Shown here: one piece after another, positions 1-6,647 of the stretch
Layout of the letters: the number at the start of each line of letters is the position of its first letter
How positions within the stretch are numbered: position 1 is the stretch's first letter
DNA from: Gammaproteobacteria bacterium
Lineage (GTDB): Bacteria; Pseudomonadota; Gammaproteobacteria; Xanthomonadales; Xanthomonadaceae
Assembly (NCBI GenBank): GCA_026398715.1
Contig: JAPLSI010000059.1
Span: 1 to 12,532, forward strand
Direction of reading: 5' to 3'
DNA length: 12,532 nucleotides
The notes under the pieces: generated by a model
What the model was told of the DNA's origin: nothing
What the model saw: only the letters and a program-made list of their open reading frames with translations
Databases searched by the model: none
Translations under genes and position numbers: made by a program

Positions 1-63
1 GCACAGGCGGCAGGCGCGGACGTCGCGCAACAGCAGGTCGAGTTCGGTAATGGGTTTGCTCAT
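1..63 (-). CDS. Probable uracil-DNA glycosylase family protein, N-terminal fragment (cut by window edge)
   Basis: Only the first 21 codons are in the window; the gene runs off the left edge. The ATG (complement of 61-63) overlaps the TGA of the upstream FAD oxidase (60-62) as ATGA, which implies translational coupling. The visible peptide begins MSKPITELDLLL and ends RACRLC. An early acidic/leucine helix followed by a (R/A)C-x-x-C is typical of the N-terminus of UDG-superfamily proteins (families 4 and 5), where the cysteines begin an iron-sulfur ligand set or its remnant. That would make it a uracil-excision DNA repair enzyme. The presence of a coding start is well supported by the overlap. 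The family name rests on 21 residues and is tentative; other CxxC-starting proteins are possible. Confidence 0.5.
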   Translation of the reverse strand, partial: MSKPITELDLLLRDVRACRLC

Positions 64-1463
64 GGCGCCGGGGTTTCGATGTCTGGCAGCAGTTTGCCGG
101 GATTGAGGATGCCACGGGGATCGAAGATCGACTTGATCGAACGCATCAATGCCAGCGTGTGCGGGTCGATCGCACGTTCCATGAAGTCGCGTTTGGACAA
201 GCCGATGCCGTGCTCGCCCGACAGTTGCCCGCCCAGGGCCAGCGTCGCCTCGAAGACCAGCCCCAGCGCCGCATTCGCGCCCTGGCTTGCGGTGGGATCG
301 GCGGGGTCGAACAGGATGTTCACGTGCAGGTTGCCGTTGCCGGCATGGCCGAAGCAGACGATGTCCAGGGCGTGCTTGGAAGCGATCGATTCCACCTGTC
401 CAACCAGCGCCGGCAGCCGCGACACCGGAACCACCACGTCTTCGTTGATCTTGCCCGGCGCGATGGTCCGCAGCGCCGGCGACAGCGCCTTGCGCGCGGC
501 CCACAGGCTTTCGCGTTCGGCCTCGCTGGCCGCCACGCTCACCTCGATGCAACCTTCACCGCTGGCACTGGCCTGCAAGGCCGCGATGGCGGCAGGCAGG
601 GTGGTGGCATCGCCGTCGGCTTCGATCAGCAGCAACGCCCCCGCCTCGGGCAGGTCCACGCCGCCGACCTCGCGGGCCAGCTTCACGCATCGCGCATCCA
701 TGTATTCGAGCATGGACGGCGTGACGGGTTGCGCCATCAATCGCGCGACGGCCTGCGCCGCGGCTTCGGTGTCGCGGTACAGTGCACGCAGCACGCGTCG
801 CATCGGCGGCAGCGGCACCAGTCGCAACGTGGCCTCGACCACCAGCGCCAGCGTGCCTTCCGATCCGATCAGCAATCGCGACAAGTCGTAGCCGCTGGAA
901 GCCTTGGTCGTGGCCGCGCCGAACTGCGCGATTTCGCCGTTGCCGGTCACCGCCGTCAATGCGAGCACGTTGTCGCGGGTCGCTCCGTATTTCACGGCGC
1001 GCGGGCCGCCGGCGTTGCAGCCCAGGTTGCCGCCGATGGTGCAATACGGCGCACTGGTCGGATCCGGCGGCCAGAACAACTGGTGCTTCGCCAGCGCCTT
1101 CTGCAGGTCGCCGTTCAACACGCCCGGCTGCACCACCGCAACCCGGTCACCGGGGCGGATGTCGATGATGCGGTCCATGCGTTCGAAGGCCATCACCAGG
1201 CCGCCGCCCACGGGCACGCTGGCGCCGGTGGTGTTGGTGCCACGGCCGCGCGCCGTGATCGGCACCGAATGTTCGTGGCACAGGCTGACGATGGCCTTTA
1301 CCTGGGCCGCGTCGGTAGGCAGCACGACCGCATCGGGCAGGGCGTGCCGGCGTGAATTGTCGTAGGCGTAGGCCAGTCGTTCCGCCGGATCGAGCAACAT
1401 GCCGCCCGGGCCGAGCAGGGCAAGCAGTTCGGTGATGAAGGGCGCTGGCAGGCTCGAGTCCAC
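60..1463 (-). CDS. FAD-binding oxidoreductase, GlcD / D-lactate dehydrogenase-like
   Basis: Flavoprotein of the VAO/PCMH family that oxidises a 2-hydroxy acid (D-lactate, glycolate or D-2-hydroxyglutarate) to the 2-oxo acid, passing electrons to the respiratory chain or an electron-transfer flavoprotein. With the GTG start at 1463 it has 467 residues, normal for GlcD-type enzymes. The FAD-binding domain (about 40-215) carries ARGRGTNTTGAS near 72-83, a Gly-rich IGGNLGCNAGGPR near 143-155 and LLIGSEGTLALV near 197-208. The C-terminal FAD-oxidase domain has GHAGNGNLH (372-380) and SGEHGIG (415-421), matching the metal/substrate residues of the family, and ends FDPRGILNPGKLLP. The frame stays open upstream to 1685, but that part lies over the end of yraN and is not protein-like, so GTG 1463, 28 bp after the yraN stop, is preferred. 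No clear Shine-Dalgarno is visible. The exact substrate cannot be read from sequence. Confidence 0.9.
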   Translation of the reverse strand: MDSSLPAPFITELLALLGPGGMLLDPAERLAYAYDNSRRHALPDAVVLPTDAAQVKAIVSLCHEHSVPITARGRGTNTTGASVPVGGGLVMAFERMDRIIDIRPGDRVAVVQPGVLNGDLQKALAKHQLFWPPDPTSAPYCTIGGNLGCNAGGPRAVKYGATRDNVLALTAVTGNGEIAQFGAATTKASSGYDLSRLLIGSEGTLALVVEATLRLVPLPPMRRVLRALYRDTEAAAQAVARLMAQPVTPSMLEYMDARCVKLAREVGGVDLPEAGALLLIEADGDATTLPAAIAALQASASGEGCIEVSVAASEAERESLWAARKALSPALRTIAPGKINEDVVVPVSRLPALVGQVESIASKHALDIVCFGHAGNGNLHVNILFDPADPTASQGANAALGLVFEATLALGGQLSGEHGIGLSKRDFMERAIDPHTLALMRSIKSIFDPRGILNPGKLLPDIETPAP

Positions 1464-1491
1464 GACGTCGATTCTATCCCGGCCCAGGCAG

Positions 1492-1881
1492 CTACCAGAG
1501 ATCGTCAAGGGTAAAGGCGGCGCGAATCCACTCGCACTCGATGCCGTTGCCGCCGGGCAGGGCGGCAACCACGTCGAAACGACACCCGGCCTCGGAATAT
1601 TGCTTGTGCGAGGACAGCCAGGCCTGCGATGCACGCGCGATCTTGCGCCGCTTGGTCGCATCCACCGACAACGCGCCGCCGCCAAAGCGTGAAGGCCGGC
1701 GGAATCGCACTTCGACGAAGACGAGCGTTGCTTCGTCGCGCATCACCAGGTCGATTTCACCAAAGGGGTAGCGCGCGTTGCGCGCCAGCAGGACCAGGCC
1801 TTCGGCCTGCAGGAAGGCCAGCGCCGCGTCTTCCGCCGACGCGCCGGCCTGTTGCCGATCAGCGGGCGGGAGGGCGCGCAT
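1492..1881 (-). CDS. yraN: YraN family protein (UPF0102), restriction-endonuclease-fold
   Basis: 129-residue protein of the UPF0102/YraN family, which has a RecB/archaeal Holliday-junction-resolvase-like nuclease fold but no firmly established cellular role. The hallmarks are in order: an N-terminal helix with an AGASAEDAALAFL pattern, LLARN (31-35), FGEIDLVMRD (40-49, with the catalytic-type E and D), LVFVEVR (53-59), RRPSRFGG, and CRFDVVA (100-106), closing with W-I-R-A-A-F. Length is normal for the family (about 115-130). The ATG at 1881 lies 23 bp inside the 3' end of lpoA, so the two are translationally coupled. There is no strong Shine-Dalgarno before it, which fits re-initiation. An lpoA-yraN pair divergent from rsmI is the same order as E. 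coli yraL-yraM-yraN. Upstream in-frame sequence to 2211 belongs to the other strand phase of lpoA and was excluded. Confidence 0.92.
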   Translation of the reverse strand: MRALPPADRQQAGASAEDAALAFLQAEGLVLLARNARYPFGEIDLVMRDEATLVFVEVRFRRPSRFGGGALSVDATKRRKIARASQAWLSSHKQYSEAGCRFDVVAALPGGNGIECEWIRAAFTLDDLW

Positions 1882-3049
1882 CCGGCGCCCGAACCGACAA
1901 GGTGCTGGCACGGCCGCGGCCGCCGCTGAAGACGGCCCAGCCGGGCGTACGCCGCACCGGACCGGAAATATCGATGCGCAAGGTGCCGGTGGCGCCACGG
2001 ATGGATGCCGAAGGCTCGTTGTACAGATGGTCGAACCACGCGCACAGGCGCCAGGCATCGGCACCGAACGCAAACAGGCGCTGCGACGGACCGCGCGCAC
2101 TGGGCAGGCTGCGCGCGAGTGCGTCCGCATCGGGCAGGCCGCCACCCTGGTCCAGCAGCCACGGCAGTTCCGGATATTCGACGCCGTCGAGTTCGATGTC
2201 GGCCTTGGCACTGGCGCCGTTGAGGATGAGGGACGTCGCCATGCGCGGCAGGCCAGCCAGCTTCGATGCCTTCAGCTGCGCGGCGATGCTGCGACCCTGG
2301 CCGGCATCCAACGCCAGCAGCACGGCCTGGGGAGGATTGGGGGCTGCCTGCAACGCCGACAGGCGTGCCGTCAGGTCGGCGGTCTCGCCCGCGATCGCGA
2401 TCTCCGACGCTACTTCGCCACCGCGCTTGCGAAACTGGTCGCGGAATGCGGCCACGCCGCGCTGTGAGTTATCCGTCTGGTTGCTGAACACCAGAACCGA
2501 CTTGATGCCGCGATCGGCCAGCCGATCAGCCGCGGCCGCGCCTTCTTCATCGGGCAGCAGCGCGAAGGAGGTGGTGCCCAGGGGCGGCAATTTCGCGCCC
2601 CGGTTCAAGGTGATGATCGGAATGCTGCCATCGGCGGCGCCGACCACGGCGCTTACTTCATCGCGGCCAAGCGGACCGACGATCATCTGCGCGCCGTCGG
2701 CACGGGCACGGTCCAGCGCCGATTGCGCGCCGCCGCCGGTGCCATGCGTGTCATAGAACTTCACCGTTGGACGGCGGCGTCCCTCTGCGTAATACGCCGC
2801 CAGGAAGCCGTCGCGCACGCCTGCCGCAGCCGGCGCCAGGCTGCCGGTCATCGGTAACAGGACCGCCACGGAGTTGGGCGGGCGGTAGCCGTCGCCGTCC
2901 GCTGCCGGAAAGGCATCAGTGCGGGCACGGTCTTCGCGCACGGGCGGTGAAAGGTCGGCATCCGGGGGGCGCGTGGGCGCGACCCGCACCGTCGAACAGG
3001 CGGCCAGCACCAGCAGCAAGAGACAAGACGACAAGCGGACAAAACGCAT
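1859..3049 (-). CDS. lpoA: Penicillin-binding protein activator LpoA (short form, PBP-fold domain only)
   Basis: Outer-membrane lipoprotein of the LpoA/LppC family, which stimulates the class A peptidoglycan synthase PBP1a from the periplasm. It has 396 residues from the ATG at 3049, preceded by GGAAG (complement of 3055-3059) with 5 nt spacing. An in-frame ATG further upstream (3118) would place the signal peptide internally and was rejected. The signal peptide ends in lipobox L15-A16-A17-C18. Ser at +2 predicts sorting to the outer membrane. After a Pro-rich linker (22-57) comes one periplasmic-binding-protein-like domain (about 58-370) beginning SVAVLLPMTGSLAPAAAGVRDG, with IVGPLGRDEV and PIITLNR. 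The E. coli protein has about 678 residues because it also has an N-terminal TPR-like domain; none is present here, and the lipobox leads almost directly into the PBP fold. It is divergent from rsmI and overlaps yraN. Confidence 0.88.
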   Translation of the reverse strand: MRFVRLSSCLLLLVLAACSTVRVAPTRPPDADLSPPVREDRARTDAFPAADGDGYRPPNSVAVLLPMTGSLAPAAAGVRDGFLAAYYAEGRRRPTVKFYDTHGTGGGAQSALDRARADGAQMIVGPLGRDEVSAVVGAADGSIPIITLNRGAKLPPLGTTSFALLPDEEGAAAADRLADRGIKSVLVFSNQTDNSQRGVAAFRDQFRKRGGEVASEIAIAGETADLTARLSALQAAPNPPQAVLLALDAGQGRSIAAQLKASKLAGLPRMATSLILNGASAKADIELDGVEYPELPWLLDQGGGLPDADALARSLPSARGPSQRLFAFGADAWRLCAWFDHLYNEPSASIRGATGTLRIDISGPVRRTPGWAVFSGGRGRASTLSVRAPDARPPAR

Positions 3050-3110
3050 AAGGGCTTCCAGGGGCAATGCCGCTAAGATGATAACCCGCACGCACTGAGA
3101 GAACGCGGCC
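3050..3110. promoter_or_regulatory. Divergent intergenic region between lpoA and rsmI
   Basis: These 61 bp must hold the transcription signals for both divergent genes unless promoters lie inside the coding regions. It contains the only AT-richer patch nearby, TAAGATGATAAC (3074-3085). Read on the plus strand it offers TAAGAT as a -10-like element for rsmI; read on the minus strand it offers TATCAT for lpoA. No good -35 hexamer sits 16-18 bp away on either strand, so the promoter assignment is weak. Ribosome-binding sites are clearer: GAGAGAA (3097-3103) for rsmI and GGAAG on the minus strand (3055-3059) for lpoA. Confidence 0.35.
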
Positions 3111-3959
3111 ATGGCCACCGTGCCGGCAGGAACCCTTTACGTGGTCGCAACCCCCATCGGCAACCTCGGCGACCTGAGCGCGAGGGGTCGCGAAGTGCTG
3201 TCGCAGGTGGCGGCCATCTGCGCCGAAGACACCCGCCATACCCGGCAGATGCTGTCGGCCTATGGCATGGAAAAACCGCTGCTCGCCGTTCATGAACACA
3301 ACGAAGCCGAGATCGCCTGGCGCCTGGTCGAACGCTTGCGAGGCGGCGAATCACTGGCCCTGGTGTCGGATGCGGGCACGCCGCTGGTGTCCGATCCAGG
3401 CTATCGGCTGGTGCGCGAAGTGCGCGCCGCCGGCCTGAAGGTCAGTCCCGTTCCCGGCGCCTGCGCCGCCATCGCGGCCCTGTCGGTGGCGGGCATTCCC
3501 AGCGATCGATTCTGTTTCGAAGGTTTCCTGCCGGCCAAGGGATCGGCCCGGCGCGAGCGGTTGCAGTCCCTGGCCCGGGAAACCCGCACGCTGGTCTTCT
3601 ATGAATCCGGACATCGAATCCAGGAGTCCCTGGCCGATTTCATCAGCGTTTTCGGACCCGGACGCGAAGCCGTGCTGGCCCGCGAGCTGACCAAGCTGTT
3701 CGAAACCCTGCTCGGCGACACCCTGGCCGACATCGCCACCCGCGTGGACGCCGACGAAAACCAGCGCCGGGGCGAATTCGTGCTGGTGGTGCGTGGCTGT
3801 GAAGACGATGCCGCCGCCGCATTGCTCGAAGGCAGGCGACTGTATGAGAAACTGAAAGCCCACCTCGCCCCGTCCCAGGCCGCCAAGCTTGCGGCCGAGC
3901 TGAGCGGCGCACCGCGAAAGTCGCTTTACGGCGGCCCCGGTCCTGCCGACGGGGAATGA
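3111..3959 (+). CDS. rsmI: 16S rRNA (cytidine-1402-2'-O)-methyltransferase RsmI
   Basis: SAM-dependent methyltransferase that 2'-O-methylates C1402 of 16S rRNA in the ribosomal P site, acting together with RsmH (N4-methylation of the same base). The 282-residue length matches the family. Characteristic tetrapyrrole-methylase-fold motifs appear in order: LYVVATPIGNLGDLS (9-23), AEDTRHT (38-44), LVSDAGTPLVSDPG (84-97), VPGACAAIAALSVAG (114-128), FCFEGFLPAKG (134-144), REL-TKLFE (191-198) and GEFVLVV (221-227). The segment usually reading FYESPHR reads FYESGHR here (163-169). The ATG at 3111 has a purine-rich GAGAGAA 7 nt upstream. It is divergent from lpoA and followed 52 bp later by dsbA, probably as a two-gene unit ending at the terminator at 4727-4772. 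Confidence 0.96.
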   Translation: MATVPAGTLYVVATPIGNLGDLSARGREVLSQVAAICAEDTRHTRQMLSAYGMEKPLLAVHEHNEAEIAWRLVERLRGGESLALVSDAGTPLVSDPGYRLVREVRAAGLKVSPVPGACAAIAALSVAGIPSDRFCFEGFLPAKGSARRERLQSLARETRTLVFYESGHRIQESLADFISVFGPGREAVLARELTKLFETLLGDTLADIATRVDADENQRRGEFVLVVRGCEDDAAAALLEGRRLYEKLKAHLAPSQAAKLAAELSGAPRKSLYGGPGPADGE

Positions 3960-4011
3960 ACCCTTTGCCCCTTCCGCGTTCCCAGTACCGACCTGCCTTC
4001 CGGAGTGACCG

Positions 4012-4671
4012 ATGATTCGTCGTAGCCTGTTCATCCTGCTGCTCAGCCTGCTTCCCCTCAGCGCCTTTGCCCAGCCGATGGCCCCGGGCTATCGCGAAGG
4101 CGTGGACTTCGTGACCTTGCCGGCGCCGCAACCGCCTTACGCCCCGGGCAAGATCGAGATAGCTGAAGTCTTCAGCTATGCCTGCGTCCACTGCTTCACC
4201 TTCCAGCCGATGGTCAACAAGTGGAAGACCACCATGGCCAAGGATGTACGCTGGGAATACGTGCCCGCAGCCTTCGGTGGTCCCTTCGACCAGTTCGCGA
4301 AGGCCTACTTCGCCGCCCAGATCCTGGGTGTTCAGGAAAAGACCCACGACGCCGTGTTCAAGGGCATCTTCACCGACAAGCTGGTGAAGCAGGGCACGCC
4401 CGAGGAAGTGGCCGACCTGTACGCACGATTTGGCGTGGAGCGGGCCAAGTTTCTTGCCACCATGGCCGGCAACGATGTGAAGGCGCGAATGGCCAAGGCG
4501 AAGGACTTCGCCATGCGTGCCGGCGTCGAGTCCACGCCCACGCTGATCGTCAACGGCAAGTACCGGGTGTTGGGCCGGACCGAAACCGGCTACGAAGGCA
4601 TGCTCAAGACTGCCGAGTTCCTGGTCCAGCGGGAACGCGAGTTGGCTGCCAAGGCGGCCAAGAAAAAATAG
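4012..4671 (+). CDS. dsbA: Thiol:disulfide interchange protein, DsbA/DsbL type, with CVHC active site
   Basis: Periplasmic thioredoxin-fold oxidase that introduces disulfide bonds into exported proteins and is reoxidised by DsbB. It has 219 residues. A signal peptide (MIRR, then a Leu-rich core, then SAFA with cleavage near 20/21) exports it. The active site is FSYACVHC (54-61; C58 and C61), where E. coli DsbA has CPHC. The cis-proline loop is S-T-P (P176) in GVESTPTLIVNGKYRV. Between them lies the helical insertion typical of DsbA, and the protein ends in a lysine-rich tail. The ATG has GGAG (4002-4005) at 6 nt spacing. It lies 52 bp after rsmI and before a strong terminator. The Val between the cysteines may alter redox potential; this is inference. 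The DsbA-family call is firm; whether it is the main DsbA or a second paralogue is not visible here. Confidence 0.9.
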   Translation: MIRRSLFILLLSLLPLSAFAQPMAPGYREGVDFVTLPAPQPPYAPGKIEIAEVFSYACVHCFTFQPMVNKWKTTMAKDVRWEYVPAAFGGPFDQFAKAYFAAQILGVQEKTHDAVFKGIFTDKLVKQGTPEEVADLYARFGVERAKFLATMAGNDVKARMAKAKDFAMRAGVESTPTLIVNGKYRVLGRTETGYEGMLKTAEFLVQRERELAAKAAKKK

Positions 4672-4674
4672 GGG

Positions 4675-4694
4675 CTTCACGCCCTGATGTGAAG
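4675..4694. repeat. Short perfect inverted repeat, 6-bp arms
   Basis: CTTCAC (4675-4680) and GTGAAG (4689-4694) form a perfect 6-bp inverted repeat with an 8-nt centre, beginning 3 bp after the dsbA stop. It is not followed by a T-run. It could be part of an mRNA 3' hairpin protecting the rsmI-dsbA transcript, a small operator, or chance. A second small GC hairpin (CGCCG at 4701-4705 with CGGCG at 4712-4716) follows before the real terminator. Confidence 0.35.
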
Positions 4695-4726
4695 GTCGTG
4701 CGCCGCCACCCCGGCGAGTGACTCCG

Positions 4727-4772
4727 AACGGCTTTTCGCCTACCCTCAATGGGCGGCGGGGAGCCGTTTTTT
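4727..4772 (+). terminator. Strong intrinsic terminator after dsbA
   Basis: AACGGCTTTTCGCC (4727-4740) pairs with GGCGGGGAGCCGTT (4755-4768). The pairing is continuous over 14 positions if three G-U pairs in the middle are allowed. The apical part can pair further (CCC 4743-4745 with GGG 4751-4753). A run of six T ends the structure (4767-4772). This is a textbook Rho-independent terminator on the plus strand and should end the rsmI-dsbA transcript. It sits only 30 nt upstream of the next start codon, so the following gene needs a promoter within or very near this structure, or depends on read-through. Confidence 0.85.
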
Positions 4773-4802
4773 GTTGCGTTGTCTTCGCGGGGTGGGAAAC
4801 GC

Positions 4803-6647
4803 ATGACGGCATTATTCGCCGAGCTCAAGCGACGCAACGTCATCCGCATGGCCGGCTTGTACCTGGTCGTCGCGTGGCTGGTCGTGCAGGTCACCGGTAC
4901 CGTGCTGCCGATGTTCGGTGCACCGGACTGGTTGCCGCGCACCATCGTGTTGTTGCTGGCTATCGGCATGCTGCCCGTGCTGATCTTCGCCTGGGCCTAT
5001 GAACTGACGCCCGATGGCCTCAAGCGCGATGCCGAGGTCAATCCTGACACTTCCATCGCCTCGAATACCGCGCAACGGATGAATCGCCTGCTGGCCGCGA
5101 TGCTGATGCTGGCACTTGTCTACTTCGCACTGGACAGGTTCGTTTTTGCGCCGCGCCGCGATGCCGCGCTGGTTGCATCGACGACGGAATCGTTGAAGGA
5201 TCCCGCCGCGATTCCTGCCAATCGCGCCAAGCCGGCGAGCGACGGCAAGTCCATTGCCGTCATGCCGTTCCTCAACATGTCCGCCGATGCCGAGCAGGAA
5301 TATTTCTCGGACGGCATGACCGAAGAGCTGCTGAATGCACTGGCGAAGGTGCCGAAGCTGCAGGTGACCGCGCGTACTTCTGTGTTTTCGCTCAAGGGCC
5401 AGCGACACGATGTGCGTGAGCTCGGCAAGATGCTCGGCGTGGCGTATTTGCTGGAAGGTTCGGTGCGAAAAGCTGGCGACGATGTCCGCATCACCGCGCA
5501 GTTGATCCGCACCGATAACGGCTTCCACCTGTGGTCGGAAACCTACGACCGCAAGCTGGAAAATGTGTTCGCCCTGCAGGCTGAACTCGCTGGCGCGATT
5601 GCCCAGGCCTTGAAACTTCCACTCGGCATGGGCGGTAGCGACGGCTTGGTCACCGAGCGCACCGCCGATCCGGAAGCCTATTCGCTGTACCTGCAAGCGC
5701 GTTCGGCCTATCGGGCCCGCGGCGATGGCGTGAAGCTGTCGATCGAGCTGTATCGCGCGGCAGTCAAGCGCGACCCGAAATTGGCCCGGGCCTGGGCCGG
5801 ATTGTGCAGCAGTCTGGTGGTACTGCCCTGGTACGTTCCCGAAGCAGAAAGAGCCAGTACACCAGAGTTGATGCGCGAAGCGGAGCAAGCCGGCAAACGG
5901 GCCCTTGCCCTGGCGCCGGAGCTTCCCGAAGCGCACACCGCGCTGGCCACGCTTTACACCTTCGAGTGGAAGTGGGCCGCAGCCGAGCCGCATTTCCAGC
6001 GTGCCCTGGCGCTGGCGCCGGACGACCCCGAAGTCCACTACAACTACGCCGATTGGCTGGGGGCGCAGGGCCGCTTCGAAGAGGCGCTGCAGGCTGCGCA
6101 ACGCACGGTTGCGCTCGATCCGCTGGTGCCGATTTTCTTGAACGGACTGGCCAACAACCTGGAACGAGCGGGCCGCAACGACGAGGCGCTCGCGCAACGA
6201 CAGGCGGCTTACGCCTTGGCCCCCGATGTAGGGCTGATCCGCAACAATCTGCTCAGCGCCTACCTGCGAGCCGGCCGCCTGGACGACGCTGAAAAGTTGC
6301 TGGACGAGACCCGTGCCGATTCCCTGGCCCGCGCGGCGCGCAATGGCTTCAAGGGTGATCCGCAGCGGAGGCCTCGCGCCATGATTCGCCTGAAGCGGGA
6401 CCCGGGCCTTGCCGAGACGATCCGCAAGGAACTGGGTGACGAGGAATTCAAGAAGCTCCAGCTCGCGATGGCTGACGACATCGATACGGCCTTCGAGGGG
6501 CTTGCAGCTTCGTTTGACAAGCACGACAAAGGCGCAGACCCCGTCATACAGCTCCGCAGGTCGAAGTTCGATGCCTACCGCAAGGATCCGCGCTACCTGC
6601 GCCTGCTGAACAAAGCCGGCTTCGACGACGAAGGCAAGATCCGATGA
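4803..6647 (+). CDS. Membrane protein with TolB-N-like domain and TPR repeats, copy 1
   Basis: 614-residue protein and first of three paralogues. It starts with a basic segment (ELKRRNVIR, 7-15). Three predicted transmembrane helices follow (about 17-38, 46-67, 96-116), separated by the family motif ELTPDGLKRD (67-76). Next is a TolB-N/COG5616-type domain (about 149-270): SIAVMPFLNMSADAEQEYFSDGM at its start, LLEGSVRKAGDDVRITAQL near 216-234, and HLWSETYDR. TPR-like helical pairs run from about 292 to 510. Positive charges flanking the helices predict a cytoplasmic N-terminus and periplasmic TolB/TPR part. Related domains are known fused to adenylate cyclase or CadC-like HTH modules; neither is present. 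The ATG at 4803 was chosen because an earlier in-frame ATG (4749) lies inside the terminator hairpin and adds a non-conserved tail. It ends ATGA-overlapping copy 2. Unlike copies 2 and 3 it lacks the C-terminal CX9C. Function unknown. Confidence 0.88.
   Translation: MTALFAELKRRNVIRMAGLYLVVAWLVVQVTGTVLPMFGAPDWLPRTIVLLLAIGMLPVLIFAWAYELTPDGLKRDAEVNPDTSIASNTAQRMNRLLAAMLMLALVYFALDRFVFAPRRDAALVASTTESLKDPAAIPANRAKPASDGKSIAVMPFLNMSADAEQEYFSDGMTEELLNALAKVPKLQVTARTSVFSLKGQRHDVRELGKMLGVAYLLEGSVRKAGDDVRITAQLIRTDNGFHLWSETYDRKLENVFALQAELAGAIAQALKLPLGMGGSDGLVTERTADPEAYSLYLQARSAYRARGDGVKLSIELYRAAVKRDPKLARAWAGLCSSLVVLPWYVPEAERASTPELMREAEQAGKRALALAPELPEAHTALATLYTFEWKWAAAEPHFQRALALAPDDPEVHYNYADWLGAQGRFEEALQAAQRTVALDPLVPIFLNGLANNLERAGRNDEALAQRQAAYALAPDVGLIRNNLLSAYLRAGRLDDAEKLLDETRADSLARAARNGFKGDPQRRPRAMIRLKRDPGLAETIRKELGDEEFKKLQLAMADDIDTAFEGLAASFDKHDKGADPVIQLRRSKFDAYRKDPRYLRLLNKAGFDDEGKIR

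Noticed and set aside
159..1355. 398-codon plus-strand frame opposite the FAD oxidase
   Set aside because: Low-complexity Arg/His/Gln-rich translation and no family resemblance; the minus strand encodes an evident oxidase.
1471..1508. TTGACG and TAGAAT on the minus strand before the FAD oxidase, resembling a promoter for a leaderless message
   Set aside because: The spacer is about 26 bp, far from the 16-18 bp needed, and the TTGACG lies in the yraN coding end.
3960..4011. RNase P RNA gene, which follows rsmI in some Pseudomonas genomes
   Set aside because: The gap is only 52 bp and dsbA follows directly; there is no room for the RNA.
4675..4694. CTTCAC/GTGAAG palindrome as a CRP-type operator
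   Set aside because: The half-sites are in the wrong order for TGTGA-N6-TCACA and no matching promoter is visible.
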